Below, piece by piece: positions 8,139 through 17,447 of a stretch of DNA of 64,000 bases. The position numbers and the translations under genes were made by a program. How positions within the stretch are numbered: the stretch's first letter is position 1; each line of letters begins with the position of its first letter. Origin of the DNA: an uncultured bacterium (lineage in GTDB: Bacteria > Actinomycetota > Actinomycetes > S36-B12 > CAIYMF01); the NCBI GenBank assembly GCA_903826575.1, contig CAIKEU010000085.1, forward strand, positions 1-64,000, written 5' to 3'. The notes below the pieces were generated by a model, which was not told the DNA's origin, searched no databases, and saw only the letters and a list, made by a program, of their open reading frames with translations.

Positions 8139-9545
8139 ATGACCAGTTCCGAGCCATCTGCCACTCAGAGTTACGACCCACCTGTTTCAGACGCACTTGC
8201 GGTATTTATGTCCGATGGGTGGGATAGCGCACTCACCAAGCCTGCACGGATGGACGTTTCGGACCGTACCGCCCAACGTCGTCAACAGGTGAGCGCCGCG
8301 TTCAATGGGAAGCGGCTGGTGATTCCGGCGGGAGCGCCACCCCGTCGTTCAGGTGATCAGGCGTATCGATTCCGTCCGGAGTCCGATCATGTGTGGCTCA
8401 CTGGAATCGGCGAGCAACATTCAATCCTCGTCATCGACGGATCATTGCCCGAAGGGGCCGCGCTGTACCGCCTCGATGGCGGGCGACGCGACACCGACGA
8501 ATTTTGGCGCAGTCGTACTCGAGGTGAGTTTTGGAACGGCAGACGCCTGGCCCACAGCGTCGTTGAATACATGACCGGCATTCCATGTCGGGATCTCGAC
8601 GAGGTTTCCACGATGCTCACGCCGGACACTGTCGTACTTCGCGGGGTTTCAGCACATGTCGATCGTTCCGTGAGTGTCTCGCCTGATGATGCTGACCTCG
8701 CCCGCGTGCTTTCCGATTTACGACTCATCAAGGACGATCACGAGATCGCCGAACTAACGGCGGCCGTGGAAATCACGATGCGCGGCTTCGACGATGTTGT
8801 TGCGCAGTGGGCTCAGGTCCGTGAGCATGGAGAGCGCTGGATTGAAGGCACTTTCGCACGTCGAGCTCGGCTCGAAGGCAATGGAGTTGGCTACGCGAGC
8901 ATTGCTGCGGCTGGCTCGCACGCGACCTCGTTGCACTGGATCGACAACTCAGGCTCGGTACCTGATGATCAACTTGTCCTTATGGACATGGGAGTCGAAG
9001 CGCACTCTCTTTACACCGCAGATATAACGCGAACGATCCCTGCCAACGGCGTCTTCAGCGATGCCCAGCGGGTTGTCTACGAAATCGTCGAGCGGGCCCA
9101 GGATGCTGGGATGGCCGCGGTGCGTCCTGGTGCAAAGTTTCGCGCGTTCCACCATGCAGCAACCGACGTACTCGTCCGTGGCCTAAACGACCTAGGGCTG
9201 CTGCCATGTTCAGTTGATGAGGCTTTAGATCCAGAAAGTCAGGTGTATCGACGCTGGACACTATGCGGCACGGGCCACATGCTCGGTCTCGATGTTCACG
9301 ATTGCGGAAATGCAACCTTCGATCGATACCCCGAAGGTGAACTGGCACAGGGACACGTCTTGACCGTAGAACCCGGTTTGTACTTTCAAGAAGATGACCT
9401 GCTTGTTCCGCCGGAGTTACGTGGGGTCGGCATTCGGATCGAGGACGATCTCGTTGTCACAGCACAAGGTTCGGTGAACTTGAGTGCCGCCTTGCCTAGG
9501 ACGGTCCCAGACATCGAGTCGTGGTTTTCGTCGTCAGGATCCTAA
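8139..9545 (+). CDS. Xaa-Pro aminopeptidase (M24B family)
   Basis: Metallopeptidase that removes the N-terminal residue before proline. It has an N-terminal creatinase-like domain and a C-terminal pita-bread domain. The five metal ligands can be assigned: Asp283 in LMDMG, Asp295 in YTADITR, His380 in GTGHMLGLDVHD, Glu411 in VEPGLYF and Glu435 in IRIEDD. Its 468 residues fit bacterial aminopeptidase P. The start codons of this gene and the divergent epimerase are only 31 bases apart, and there is no obvious ribosome-binding site here. The transcript may be leaderless, or a later ATG at 8208 may be used. Its product would feed proline into the two neighbouring genes. Confidence 0.9.
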   Translation: MTSSEPSATQSYDPPVSDALAVFMSDGWDSALTKPARMDVSDRTAQRRQQVSAAFNGKRLVIPAGAPPRRSGDQAYRFRPESDHVWLTGIGEQHSILVIDGSLPEGAALYRLDGGRRDTDEFWRSRTRGEFWNGRRLAHSVVEYMTGIPCRDLDEVSTMLTPDTVVLRGVSAHVDRSVSVSPDDADLARVLSDLRLIKDDHEIAELTAAVEITMRGFDDVVAQWAQVREHGERWIEGTFARRARLEGNGVGYASIAAAGSHATSLHWIDNSGSVPDDQLVLMDMGVEAHSLYTADITRTIPANGVFSDAQRVVYEIVERAQDAGMAAVRPGAKFRAFHHAATDVLVRGLNDLGLLPCSVDEALDPESQVYRRWTLCGTGHMLGLDVHDCGNATFDRYPEGELAQGHVLTVEPGLYFQEDDLLVPPELRGVGIRIEDDLVVTAQGSVNLSAALPRTVPDIESWFSSSGS

Positions 9546-9578
9546 GTTACACGAGGTGATTACAGGCCCGTCCGGCGA

Positions 9579-12500
9579 TCAGGAGTGCGTTACCTGTAGT
9601 GCGCTCGTGTAGCCAAACACATTGGGTACCTTCGCGCTGGGATAGGCCATCACTTGGTAGCGAGTTGGGCCTCCCACAAGTGCGATCCCGTTGAGCGTGA
9701 ACGCTCCCTGAGCATTGGTTTTTGCGGAGGCGACGATCTTCCAGGAGCCAGCATCCCAATGTCGCAGTACGACTTGTAAACCAGCGAGGCGAGGGCTGGT
9801 GACTCCAGCGAAGGTCGGCTTCGAACCGGCTGCAATGGTTGGAATTCCGGAGGTCGATGTTTTGGATACAACATGAGCCGCGACGCCCAGTTGCACCTTT
9901 GCTGAACCGGAGACAGATGCCGCGAGACGGGTGAAGCCATCGGCGGGAAAGATGACGCGCCAGTCGTAGTTTGATGTTTGCGCAGGAACTGCACTGGTGA
10001 ATGTGCCGTGTGTAGTGGCTGTCGTCCTGGCGACCGTCAACCATGTCGCTGCACCGGCCTTCTTGATCTGAACTGTCAAGGGTGCCGCGACGGGCATAGC
10101 TCTGAAGGTGATCGTGCCGGAGACGGGGTTTGCACTTGACTGATTGACAATTGGTTTAGCCAATGCCGTCGCCAATGGCCGGCTCGCGATGCCCGTCGAT
10201 CCCTGAGTAGACGAGGTCAGTTGCAGATTTCCATTGCCAGGAACGGTGAACTTCCATGAGAAGTCTGTGACTTGTGCGGGAATCGTCAGGGTGACTTTGC
10301 CGTCGACTCCAGTGCGTACCTGGCCTACGGGGGTCCAGGTTGTCGTGCCCGCGCGTTGAATTGAGGCAGTCACAAGCACATTGGGTACTGGGGCGTGATG
10401 GAACTGCACTACTGCTGAGGTCGAGATGACCGTGCCCGGAAGCGTTGCTCGAGGGACGGTTGGAGTGAGTACTAACGGTGAGGGGACGTCGGTTGACCCG
10501 CTGACGGCAGTGTCGCTCCTTGCCCATCCATCACCAATAGCGGTGGCTCGCCATGCGTAACTACTCGGCTGTGCGGCGATCGTTGTGCTGAAATTTCCTG
10601 ATGAGTCGGTACGCGCGATCGTGGCCGATTTCCAGTTTTGTGTACCTGCCTCGCGTACCTCGACAGCAACCGCTGCAGACGCAAGCGGTGCGCCCTTGAA
10701 CGTGACTGAGCCAGTTACCTTCGCCGGCTGCCCAACTCCGAGTTTGATCGGCGATGTAACAGTCACCGTCGATGGCACAGAGGCTATTTGCTTTGCGAAG
10801 GTTGTGATTCCTGTCCACTGAGTGGTGTCTTCACCACCGATCGTCCATTCGGCGATCCCGCCGAGGTGGTACTTATTGACGAGTTTGGCGGTCGCGTTCG
10901 CGGCTTGCGCCTCGGCGTACCAGCCACGACGAGACGCTGTACATGTCACCGATAGGGGAGCGGGCGTGAAGGTGATCGCACCGCTGATGGTCGACGGGTT
11001 GAGCTTTGACAACGTGACGGTGTGACCGGATACAGCGGTTACGGTAGTTCCGCTGGCCAGGTGAGTTCCCTTGGCTGCGGCACCAACCGTGATTCCCGAG
11101 ACTGAATCCACCAGAACGGTATTGACGCCGCTGACGCCGCCGACTGCCGAGGCGAGCTTAGTCGTCGTGAAGGTCACGGTCGACGAAACTGCAGCGGTGT
11201 TCGCAACGCTGAGTGTGATTACGTTTCCGGTCACTGCTGTGACAACGGCTTTGGCGCCAATTGATGCACCGGCAACCGAGGCGCCCACCGTGATGCCGGC
11301 GGGGTTGGTAACCGTGACTGTTGTTGCTTTAGCAACACCAGTGGCCGCAGCGGCCACAGACGTCGTGCCGGTGATTGTTCCGGTCACTGTGCCTGTATTA
11401 CGGGGACTGACCACGAGCGCATTGGGACGCAGTGCAGTGACGGTAGCTGCGGTTGCCATACCCGAGCCACTGACGTGTGTACCTACGATAAATCCATCAG
11501 TGGATGTCACGCTGATGGTGTTGCCCGTCGCAATGCCGCCAACGGCGGCCGCGCTGATCGTTGGCTTTTGATAGCGGCCAGAGAATCCGACTTTGTACGT
11601 ATACGTGCGTTCCTTAGCGGTGTCATCCCACGATGAGACGGCCCGCTGAATAAGGGAGATACCGGGAATTGTGGCGGCCGCATCGACGAAAAGATTCGTG
11701 ATGAATGATGACGAATACCGCGCATCGAATTCGTGCTTGCGTGATGCCCAATCCAGTTTGTTGAACAGGCTGCTTGATTGGCTGGATGATGCGCCGACGG
11801 GGGCTCGGTTGGGGCAGGTGCCGGTAAGCGAGGTTAACCAGTCGCGGCCGTAACTCGGAACGCCGATCTGAATTTTTGCAGGGTCGACTTGAGTGACAGC
11901 GTGAGCCACAACGGGATCAACCCAGTACATCGGCGCAATTGGTCCAGCGGAACTGACGGCGTAGTCATAGGCCATGATCCGCAGGCGATCGACGTAAGGG
12001 CCGATTGCCCCCCAGGCGTAGACCCAGTACCCGGTGGAATCCGATTGGGTTTGGAGCCCCGCCGGTGCGGTCACGGAAAGCACTTTGCCGCGAGCATGCA
12101 GAGCGGTTGACAGGTCGTGGATAAACGAGACCCAGCGAGGGCGCGTCGTCGCCCAGGTGGATGAGCCGTCATTGAATGCGAACTGTTCCCAGTCCAAGTC
12201 GACGCCGTCGTAATTGTTCGCGACCACGACGTTCACCAACCTCGAGACAAGTGCGGCCCGGTTTGGACTTCCGGACATCTGTGTCGACATCTGCATCCAG
12301 TGAGTGCCGTCAGTAACTGTCGGAATTACCTGGATGCCCAAGGAGTGCAGTTTGTTAACGACGCTCTTGACATCGATACCTGAGGTCTGGCTGTTGATGT
12401 GGACCGAAGGTGCTGTGCCGGAGGCGCTGTACCAAAACGGCGAAACATCCGTGAAAACCCTGGCGTTGGACGTCACCGATGCCATTGCCGCAGACATATT

Positions 12501-12683
12501 CCAATACGGCAGCCACCCGGTGACCATACGTCGTGGCGGCTGCACGGCTGGGGGACCGCTGGTGACGACCGTTGTCACAACGGCTGCCGGACCGACTGAT
12601 GCGGCTGTGGCCGGGTACAGGTATGCGCTGGCTAGTGCGGTCGCCGATGCGATCACCGCCGCTGTACGAACACCAATGCGCAC
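9579..12683 (-). CDS. Secreted glycoside hydrolase family 18 protein with interrupted barrel and Ig-like tail
   Basis: A signal peptide (about residues 1-28) is followed by a GH18 catalytic barrel starting near residue 52 (VTGWLPYWN). The catalytic motif DGVDLDWE lies at 159-166 with Glu166 as general acid, and MAYDY is at 238-242. The last part of the barrel (RRGWYAEAQAA, then GGIAEWTIGGED) appears only after residue 585; residues about 371-578 are an insertion of three Thr/Val/Gly-rich repeats. Residues about 635-1034 form four Ig-like modules of about 100 residues. The organisation is closest to spore or cell-wall GH18 proteins of the YaaH/CFLE type, so cell-wall or extracellular glycan cleavage is likely. 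The start is a GTG with GGAGG eight bases upstream. Transcribed alone. Confidence 0.88.
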   Translation of the reverse strand: MRIGVRTAAVIASATALASAYLYPATAASVGPAAVVTTVVTSGPPAVQPPRRMVTGWLPYWNMSAAMASVTSNARVFTDVSPFWYSASGTAPSVHINSQTSGIDVKSVVNKLHSLGIQVIPTVTDGTHWMQMSTQMSGSPNRAALVSRLVNVVVANNYDGVDLDWEQFAFNDGSSTWATTRPRWVSFIHDLSTALHARGKVLSVTAPAGLQTQSDSTGYWVYAWGAIGPYVDRLRIMAYDYAVSSAGPIAPMYWVDPVVAHAVTQVDPAKIQIGVPSYGRDWLTSLTGTCPNRAPVGASSSQSSSLFNKLDWASRKHEFDARYSSSFITNLFVDAAATIPGISLIQRAVSSWDDTAKERTYTYKVGFSGRYQKPTISAAAVGGIATGNTISVTSTDGFIVGTHVSGSGMATAATVTALRPNALVVSPRNTGTVTGTITGTTSVAAAATGVAKATTVTVTNPAGITVGASVAGASIGAKAVVTAVTGNVITLSVANTAAVSSTVTFTTTKLASAVGGVSGVNTVLVDSVSGITVGAAAKGTHLASGTTVTAVSGHTVTLSKLNPSTISGAITFTPAPLSVTCTASRRGWYAEAQAANATAKLVNKYHLGGIAEWTIGGEDTTQWTGITTFAKQIASVPSTVTVTSPIKLGVGQPAKVTGSVTFKGAPLASAAVAVEVREAGTQNWKSATIARTDSSGNFSTTIAAQPSSYAWRATAIGDGWARSDTAVSGSTDVPSPLVLTPTVPRATLPGTVISTSAVVQFHHAPVPNVLVTASIQRAGTTTWTPVGQVRTGVDGKVTLTIPAQVTDFSWKFTVPGNGNLQLTSSTQGSTGIASRPLATALAKPIVNQSSANPVSGTITFRAMPVAAPLTVQIKKAGAATWLTVARTTATTHGTFTSAVPAQTSNYDWRVIFPADGFTRLAASVSGSAKVQLGVAAHVVSKTSTSGIPTIAAGSKPTFAGVTSPRLAGLQVVLRHWDAGSWKIVASAKTNAQGAFTLNGIALVGGPTRYQVMAYPSAKVPNVFGYTSALQVTHS
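10950..11573 (-). repeat. Threefold repeat inserted within the GH18 domain
   Basis: Encodes about 208 residues in three related copies of roughly 65 residues. Each has a pattern of T-x-[VI]-x-V followed by GI/GF-x-VG, a short Ala/Gly segment, VTA and a T/V-rich strand. It lies between the segment ending YTYKVGFSGR and the final barrel elements of GH18, so it is an intradomain insertion, not a terminal appendage. Confidence 0.75.
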
Positions 12684-12878
12684 GACCTCGTCCTCCCTAA
12701 GTGGATATTTTGCCCATATGACCCACGGTCACCACAAGTTACATAGGGAGTATCGGCAGGACGGGCCTTCAAGTTGATCCCGTTTGCAGGATTTATGTGC
12801 GGTGAGGGCCGCATATCAGGCCGGCAGTGCCTGGCGGCTCGGCACGTCAGACGTCTGTGACCTGCGCAAACATGCCGA

Positions 12879-13670
12879 CTATCGATCGAGGACGTCCCAC
12901 CAGATGGTGGCGGTGTGACGGGGCGCTGGCGCGGGGGCTGCGGATATGAATGCTGCAACGTCGGATTCGCGTTCCGGCGGCAGACATAGACGAATCCGCA
13001 TGTAGCGGGCCTGTTCCTCGGTGGTAAGTAATGCTCTCGCGCTGAAGTCCTCGTCAACCCAGATGTCCATGTTGGCCTCGATGCCCGCCGAGCGAATCAC
13101 ATCACGCGCGTCATCGGCTGTGGGCCCGTTGGGTCGCTCGAGAGCCCAGAACTCCCGCCAGAGCGGAGCCATGTGCGTCAACGGGTGCGTCGTCGGAATT
13201 TCGATCACGACTCGGTGACGAGCGTGAGCGTCCAGGGCACGGACAAAAGGAACCAGATCCGAAACGTTGTAGAGGACGTGGTGACAGACCGCGACGTCTG
13301 CCATGGGTGCCAGCGACTCGACGCTTGGCCAACGGCCGAGCACTTCGCGGTGGGTGACACCGCTATCGACGACGGCATTTCTATAGGAGTCCAACATGGC
13401 TGGCTCTTCGTCCACGCCGGTGACGTCCGCAGCTGGCGGAATCAGTGCGACTGTGGCTCGGCCACCTCCGCAACCAACGTCAATTAGTGAACCGTTCGTC
13501 GGGAGCGCTTCTCGGGCGCGCTCATGCGAGAGGGAATCAGTCACCCTGCCCGTCACCGTAAACATTTTTACCGGGTGAATCCATGGGGATTCTGGAGCGC
13601 TTGCGAGGATATCGGCGGGAATGGCCCACGACGCCAAGTCGCTCGACCAACGTTCCGCAGCGGATGTCAT
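12879..13670 (-). CDS. SAM-dependent methyltransferase (class I)
   Basis: Class I methyltransferase fold of 263 residues. The glycine-rich SAM motif LIDVGCGGG lies around residues 68-76, followed by an acidic VTGVDEEPAML at the end of the next strand and VAVCHHVLYNV at motif III. The substrate cannot be told from sequence. About 195 non-coding bases separate it from the GH18 start downstream on the same strand, so the two are unlikely to form an operon. It is divergent from the phosphate transporter gene. Confidence 0.82.
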   Translation of the reverse strand: MTSAAERWSSDLASWAIPADILASAPESPWIHPVKMFTVTGRVTDSLSHERAREALPTNGSLIDVGCGGGRATVALIPPAADVTGVDEEPAMLDSYRNAVVDSGVTHREVLGRWPSVESLAPMADVAVCHHVLYNVSDLVPFVRALDAHARHRVVIEIPTTHPLTHMAPLWREFWALERPNGPTADDARDVIRSAGIEANMDIWVDEDFSARALLTTEEQARYMRIRLCLPPERESDVAAFISAAPAPAPRHTATIWWDVLDR

Positions 13671-13868
13671 GGCCTCAATCTACAGCCATTTCGCCTGAGA
13701 AGCGGGTGCGTCTTACCCGCAGTCAGCCGATGCAAAGACACATCAAATGCAGACGGAAATTAACGTAGTGTTCACTGGCAAAAGTGCCGCATTGCTCTCG
13801 GTTTAGCGCGTTTTACGATTTTATGTCATGTGGTAGTCGACCTCGCCCCCCGAGAACAGTGAGCTGAA

Positions 13869-15077
13869 ATGAATGCGGTTCTGATCGCCACCCTCGTCAC
13901 GGTGGCTCTTGCCATCCTGTTCGACTTCACCAACGGATTCCACGATGCCGCGAACGCGACGTCGACGGTTATCGCGACGCGTTCGTTGAAGCCAAAGCAG
14001 GCTGTTGCCCTGTCGGCCGTCTTCAACTTTCTGCCGGCCTTCGTTGTGGGCACCGCTGTGGCAAACACAATTTCTAAGACGGTCAATCTCGACTCCCTTC
14101 CCGCTGTTGCCGCTGGAGGTGTTCCTTATGGCATCCGCGTGACACTGGCCGCACTGGTCGGTGCGATTTTCTGGAATTACCTCACGTGGCATTTCGGATT
14201 GCCGTCGTCTTCGTCGCACGCGCTGATCGGGGGTCTCATCGGAGCGGGTGTCTCGGCTGGGGGTATGGACGCTGTCAGTTGGGACCAGGTGAAGAAGACG
14301 GTTCTGGCAATTTTTGCCTCGCCGGCGGTCGCGTTCACTATTGCGTTGGTCGCGTCGTTGATCATCCGGGCGATCATCAAGGCTTTTAAGGCTGATGAAG
14401 ATTCGGAGTTCTTCCGCTGGGCGCAAGTGGCGTCGTCCGCATGGGTCTCGTGGGGTCACGGTTCGAACGATGCACAAAAGACGATGGGCGTTATCGCGGC
14501 GACGTTGTACTCAGGTGGATACCTCGCGGCAGAAAGTGCCAAGTCCCTCGAGCCTCCGTTTTGGGTGATTCTGTTGGCGCATGCCGCTATCGCTTTCGGC
14601 ACCGTGTGGGGTGGTTGGAAGATCATCGAGACGATGGGTTTGAAGATCACGAAGATCACTCGTGCATCTGGCTTGTCCGCGAACATTGGTGCGATCACTG
14701 CCATTGACGGTGCTACCCATTTCGGAATTCCGATCTCTACGACCCAGGCCGTCACCTCGTCGATCGTGGGATCTGGTGTTGGTTACCGTCGGCGCGTCAA
14801 CTGGCTTGTCATGCGCGACATGCTGATCGCATGGTTCGTTACTCTTCCGGCCGCTGCACTCGTCGGGTTTGTCATCTTCAAGCTCACGGTACTCCCGGGA
14901 GCCCTTGCATGGATCGCAACCGTCGGGGCAATCGCCGCGCTACTGATCTGGGCTGGGCGACTCATGATGAATGCCATGACCGCAGAAGACATCGCCGCAG
15001 AACTTCCGACCGACGAAGAGCGTCGTTCCGAGAGCTATGGCATCCAGGTAAGCCAGCCTGACGAACTCAACAAATAG
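13869..15077 (+). CDS. pit: Inorganic phosphate transporter, Pit family
   Basis: Low-affinity cation-coupled phosphate permease (PHO4 family), 402 residues with about ten transmembrane segments. Family signatures are seen in the two inverted halves: DFTNGFHDAANA near the N-terminus and SWGHGSNDAQKTMG in the second half, plus GIPISTTQAVTSSIVG. No PhoU-like (DUF47) partner gene is adjacent, which is common elsewhere. The 198-base leader contains a short hairpin (13702-13720) and a single GTTCACT that resembles half of an actinobacterial PhoP box. One half-site is not enough to call PhoP control. Confidence 0.95.
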   Translation: MNAVLIATLVTVALAILFDFTNGFHDAANATSTVIATRSLKPKQAVALSAVFNFLPAFVVGTAVANTISKTVNLDSLPAVAAGGVPYGIRVTLAALVGAIFWNYLTWHFGLPSSSSHALIGGLIGAGVSAGGMDAVSWDQVKKTVLAIFASPAVAFTIALVASLIIRAIIKAFKADEDSEFFRWAQVASSAWVSWGHGSNDAQKTMGVIAATLYSGGYLAAESAKSLEPPFWVILLAHAAIAFGTVWGGWKIIETMGLKITKITRASGLSANIGAITAIDGATHFGIPISTTQAVTSSIVGSGVGYRRRVNWLVMRDMLIAWFVTLPAAALVGFVIFKLTVLPGALAWIATVGAIAALLIWAGRLMMNAMTAEDIAAELPTDEERRSESYGIQVSQPDELNK

Positions 15078-15081
15078 CACC

Positions 15082-15132
15082 TACAACAGCTGAGGCGGTC
15101 GCGGTTCTGTCGCGGCCGCCTCAGCTGTTGTA
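15082..15132. terminator. Bidirectional terminator hairpin between pit and the amidohydrolase
   Basis: A 22-base inverted repeat (15082-15103 against 15111-15132) with one G-U-type mismatch and a 7-base loop, located between two convergent genes. Its right arm includes the stop codon and last codons of the amidohydrolase gene. There is no long T-run on either side. Confidence 0.8.
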
Positions 15133-16734
15133 AACGATGCTTCCGCCGAGGACAGTTGTCTCGACCTTTGTATCGAGCAAAGCCGCAGGTTCACATTCGA
15201 GGACGTTCTCGGACAGCACGGCAAAATCGGCTAAGTATCCCAACTTGAGGGCGCCTCGATCGTCTTCAACGAAGTTTGCATAGGCCCCTCCAACTGTGTA
15301 CGCGCGCAGGGCCGTCTCAACATCGACACATTCTTCGGGAACCCAAGAGCGGGTACCGTCAAGTGACGCCCGCGTCACTGCCGTGTATATCCCAATAAGT
15401 GGATCCATCTCGGCCACATTCCAATCACTTGAAAATGCCAGAGTGGCGCCAGTGGCGGCCAAACTATTCATGGGCCATGCGTATCGCCATCGATCAGGGC
15501 CAACATTGTCACGCCATTCTTCGATGATCTCGGGAGCGCAATGTCGAGGCTGCATACATGCGACCACACCGAGTTCGGCGAAGCGCGGGATATCGGTTGG
15601 CTTAAGACATTCCACGTGCACAATCTGGTGCCGTGAATCGCGAACGCCGTTAACACCGCGGGTGTGTTCGAAAGCGTTGAGCACCATGTGATTGCCGCGA
15701 TCACCTGTAGCGTGAACGAAGCACTGCAGCCCCCGAGCATCGAGGGTGCTGATGACTCGATTGAATTCTGACTGCTCGTAGTAGCTCCGTCCGTTCGTGT
15801 CTGGCTTGTTTGCATACGGTTCAAACATGGCTGCGGTGTGCGGCTCGATGATGTCGTCGATATACAACTTAATCGGGCCGAGTCGGATGTCGTCGCCCTG
15901 ATGAGTAGCGATGATCTGGCTGAATTCGTCGAGGTCTTGCGCCGTCGTGCCGACTGGATGGAACAGGGTCGCGATCACGCGGGCGCGTAGATCGCCGCGT
16001 TCACGGGCTTTAACAAACAGTGAAATATCGTCAGGGGAGTTCTGCGGTTCTACTACCGTCGTGATGCCAAATGAGGCTGCCATGGCCAATCCGGCCCGTA
16101 CTCGCTCGTATTGAGCAGGGTTTCCGTAGGCGGGAATGAGTTTCTCTAGAGTGGACAATCCAGCTCTCGAGAGGCCGAAAGTGGCGAAATCTGCGAGGTA
16201 GCCAGTCAGTTCTCCGGTGTCGGAGTCATGTTCGAAATGCCCGTATGGAACGGCATAGGTTGTGCGGTCCACGCCGAGTGCAGTTAGCGCTTCGGAATTG
16301 AACCAGGCCGCATGCACGCTGTAGTCGAGGAGCATGGCCGGTAGTCCTCGACAGGCGCCCGCAAGATCTTCGGACGTCGGATGACGATGTCCAGGAAGTG
16401 CGGCGTAGTCGAATCCCTCGCCGAAAACCCACGTCGCATCGGGGTGCGCGTCGAGCCATTGGCCTATCCGCCAGTGGATCTCGGTGAGCGATTTTGCGCC
16501 TGCCAATTGAACTGCCTGCGAGCCAGAGCCCAATCGCACGTGATTGTGGCTGTCGATGATGCCCGGAATGATGAGCCGACCACCCGCGTCGATCTCCTCA
16601 ACTGATCTGTTTACCGTGACGTCGTCGCAGGATCCCATGGCGGCGATCCGACCGTTCTGAACTGACAGAGCCTGCGCCCAAGGGCGCATTGGGTCGGCCG
16701 TCCAGATGTTGGCATTACGTACAACGAGGTCCAC
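15121..16734 (-). CDS. Amidohydrolase, YtcJ-like (amidohydrolase_3)
   Basis: Metal-dependent hydrolase of 537 residues. Typical elements are the N-terminal beta-sandwich start (VVRNANIWTAD ... GRIAAMG), the metal motif PGIIDSHNHVRLG, a mid-protein His in CFVHATGDRGNH, a later HVECL histidine, and the C-terminal FSSDWNVAEMDP aspartate. YtcJ-type enzymes act on amides or N-acyl compounds; the substrate here is unknown. The gene is monocistronic: a 227-base spacer separates it from the divergent formate dehydrogenase operon and it ends in the bidirectional hairpin. Confidence 0.87.
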   Translation of the reverse strand: MDLVVRNANIWTADPMRPWAQALSVQNGRIAAMGSCDDVTVNRSVEEIDAGGRLIIPGIIDSHNHVRLGSGSQAVQLAGAKSLTEIHWRIGQWLDAHPDATWVFGEGFDYAALPGHRHPTSEDLAGACRGLPAMLLDYSVHAAWFNSEALTALGVDRTTYAVPYGHFEHDSDTGELTGYLADFATFGLSRAGLSTLEKLIPAYGNPAQYERVRAGLAMAASFGITTVVEPQNSPDDISLFVKARERGDLRARVIATLFHPVGTTAQDLDEFSQIIATHQGDDIRLGPIKLYIDDIIEPHTAAMFEPYANKPDTNGRSYYEQSEFNRVISTLDARGLQCFVHATGDRGNHMVLNAFEHTRGVNGVRDSRHQIVHVECLKPTDIPRFAELGVVACMQPRHCAPEIIEEWRDNVGPDRWRYAWPMNSLAATGATLAFSSDWNVAEMDPLIGIYTAVTRASLDGTRSWVPEECVDVETALRAYTVGGAYANFVEDDRGALKLGYLADFAVLSENVLECEPAALLDTKVETTVLGGSIVYNS

Positions 16735-16911
16735 GTCGTGGTCACTTTCGTCGGGTCGGATCCGGGCTCGTACTCGGTGGGTGCAGGTTACTCCTACCCG
16801 TCGTCAGAGGCGTTTCACATGGGAAAACACTGGAGCAAATCGGCGGGCCTCAGGTCGCCCCAAGTCTCAAGACTCACCCATTGTGACGTGGGCAAACGCT
16901 GTTCGGACCCC

Positions 16912-16917
16912 TAGAAT
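16912..16917 (+). promoter_or_regulatory. fdsG: Possible -10 element of the formate dehydrogenase operon
   Basis: TAGAAT lies 45 bases before the chosen fdsG start and matches the sigma70-type -10 consensus well. No matching -35 hexamer is at standard spacing, so this is tentative. The rest of the 16735-16961 spacer shows nothing recognisable. Confidence 0.35.
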
Positions 16918-16961
16918 GCGAAGCGATAGTTTGATTGTTTCCCTGGTGCAAAGGAGCCCTT

Positions 16962-17447
16962 GTGACGTCGCGTCATGCCACCTGGTCGGTTGAGGCCGGC
17001 CAACAGGTGCTCGACTCATTGCCGGTCGATGAACGTCTGATCCTTCCGGCGTTGCAAGCCATCCAGCATGAGTTCGGATACGTGCCCCGCGAGGCCGTCG
17101 CAATCGTCGCGTCGTTTGTCAACGTGTCGGTTGCAGACACTCATGGTGTGCTGACCTTCTACCACGAACTGCGCACCACGCCGCCAGCTGCGGTGACGGT
17201 CTCGCTGTGTATGGCGGAGGCCTGCCAAGCCGTGGGCGTGCGCTCACTAGCACAGGACGTTGCTCAGGCAATCGCTCCGGTCGGACAGCGTTCAACTGAC
17301 GGAACGGTAGATGTGGTTGAGGTGTTCTGTCTTGGTAACTGTGCCCTTGGTCCAACTGCTCTTGTTAACGAGCGATTGATCGGCACGGTCACGGCAGAGT
17401 CCCTTGTGCGCGCCGTTGCTTCAGCCCGTGAAGGAGTCAACGCATGA
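16962..17447 (+). CDS. fdsG: NAD-dependent formate dehydrogenase gamma subunit (NuoE-like)
   Basis: Thioredoxin-like [2Fe-2S] subunit homologous to NuoE. The four cluster cysteines are in SLCMAEACQ and FCLGNCALGP. It accepts electrons within the FdsGB diaphorase module. The start is the GTG at 16962, with AAAGGAG just upstream; the longer frame from 16935 has no ribosome-binding site and begins outside the family alignment. It overlaps fdsB by ATGA. Order G-B-A matches the soluble NAD-linked Mo-formate dehydrogenases of aerobic bacteria, and the 162-residue length is normal. Confidence 0.9.
   Translation: MTSRHATWSVEAGQQVLDSLPVDERLILPALQAIQHEFGYVPREAVAIVASFVNVSVADTHGVLTFYHELRTTPPAAVTVSLCMAEACQAVGVRSLAQDVAQAIAPVGQRSTDGTVDVVEVFCLGNCALGPTALVNERLIGTVTAESLVRAVASAREGVNA

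Noticed and set aside
10822-11571. Open frames on the plus strand inside the GH18 gene
   Set aside because: They are reverse-strand shadows of Thr/Val-rich repeat codons with no ribosome-binding sites or recognisable domains.
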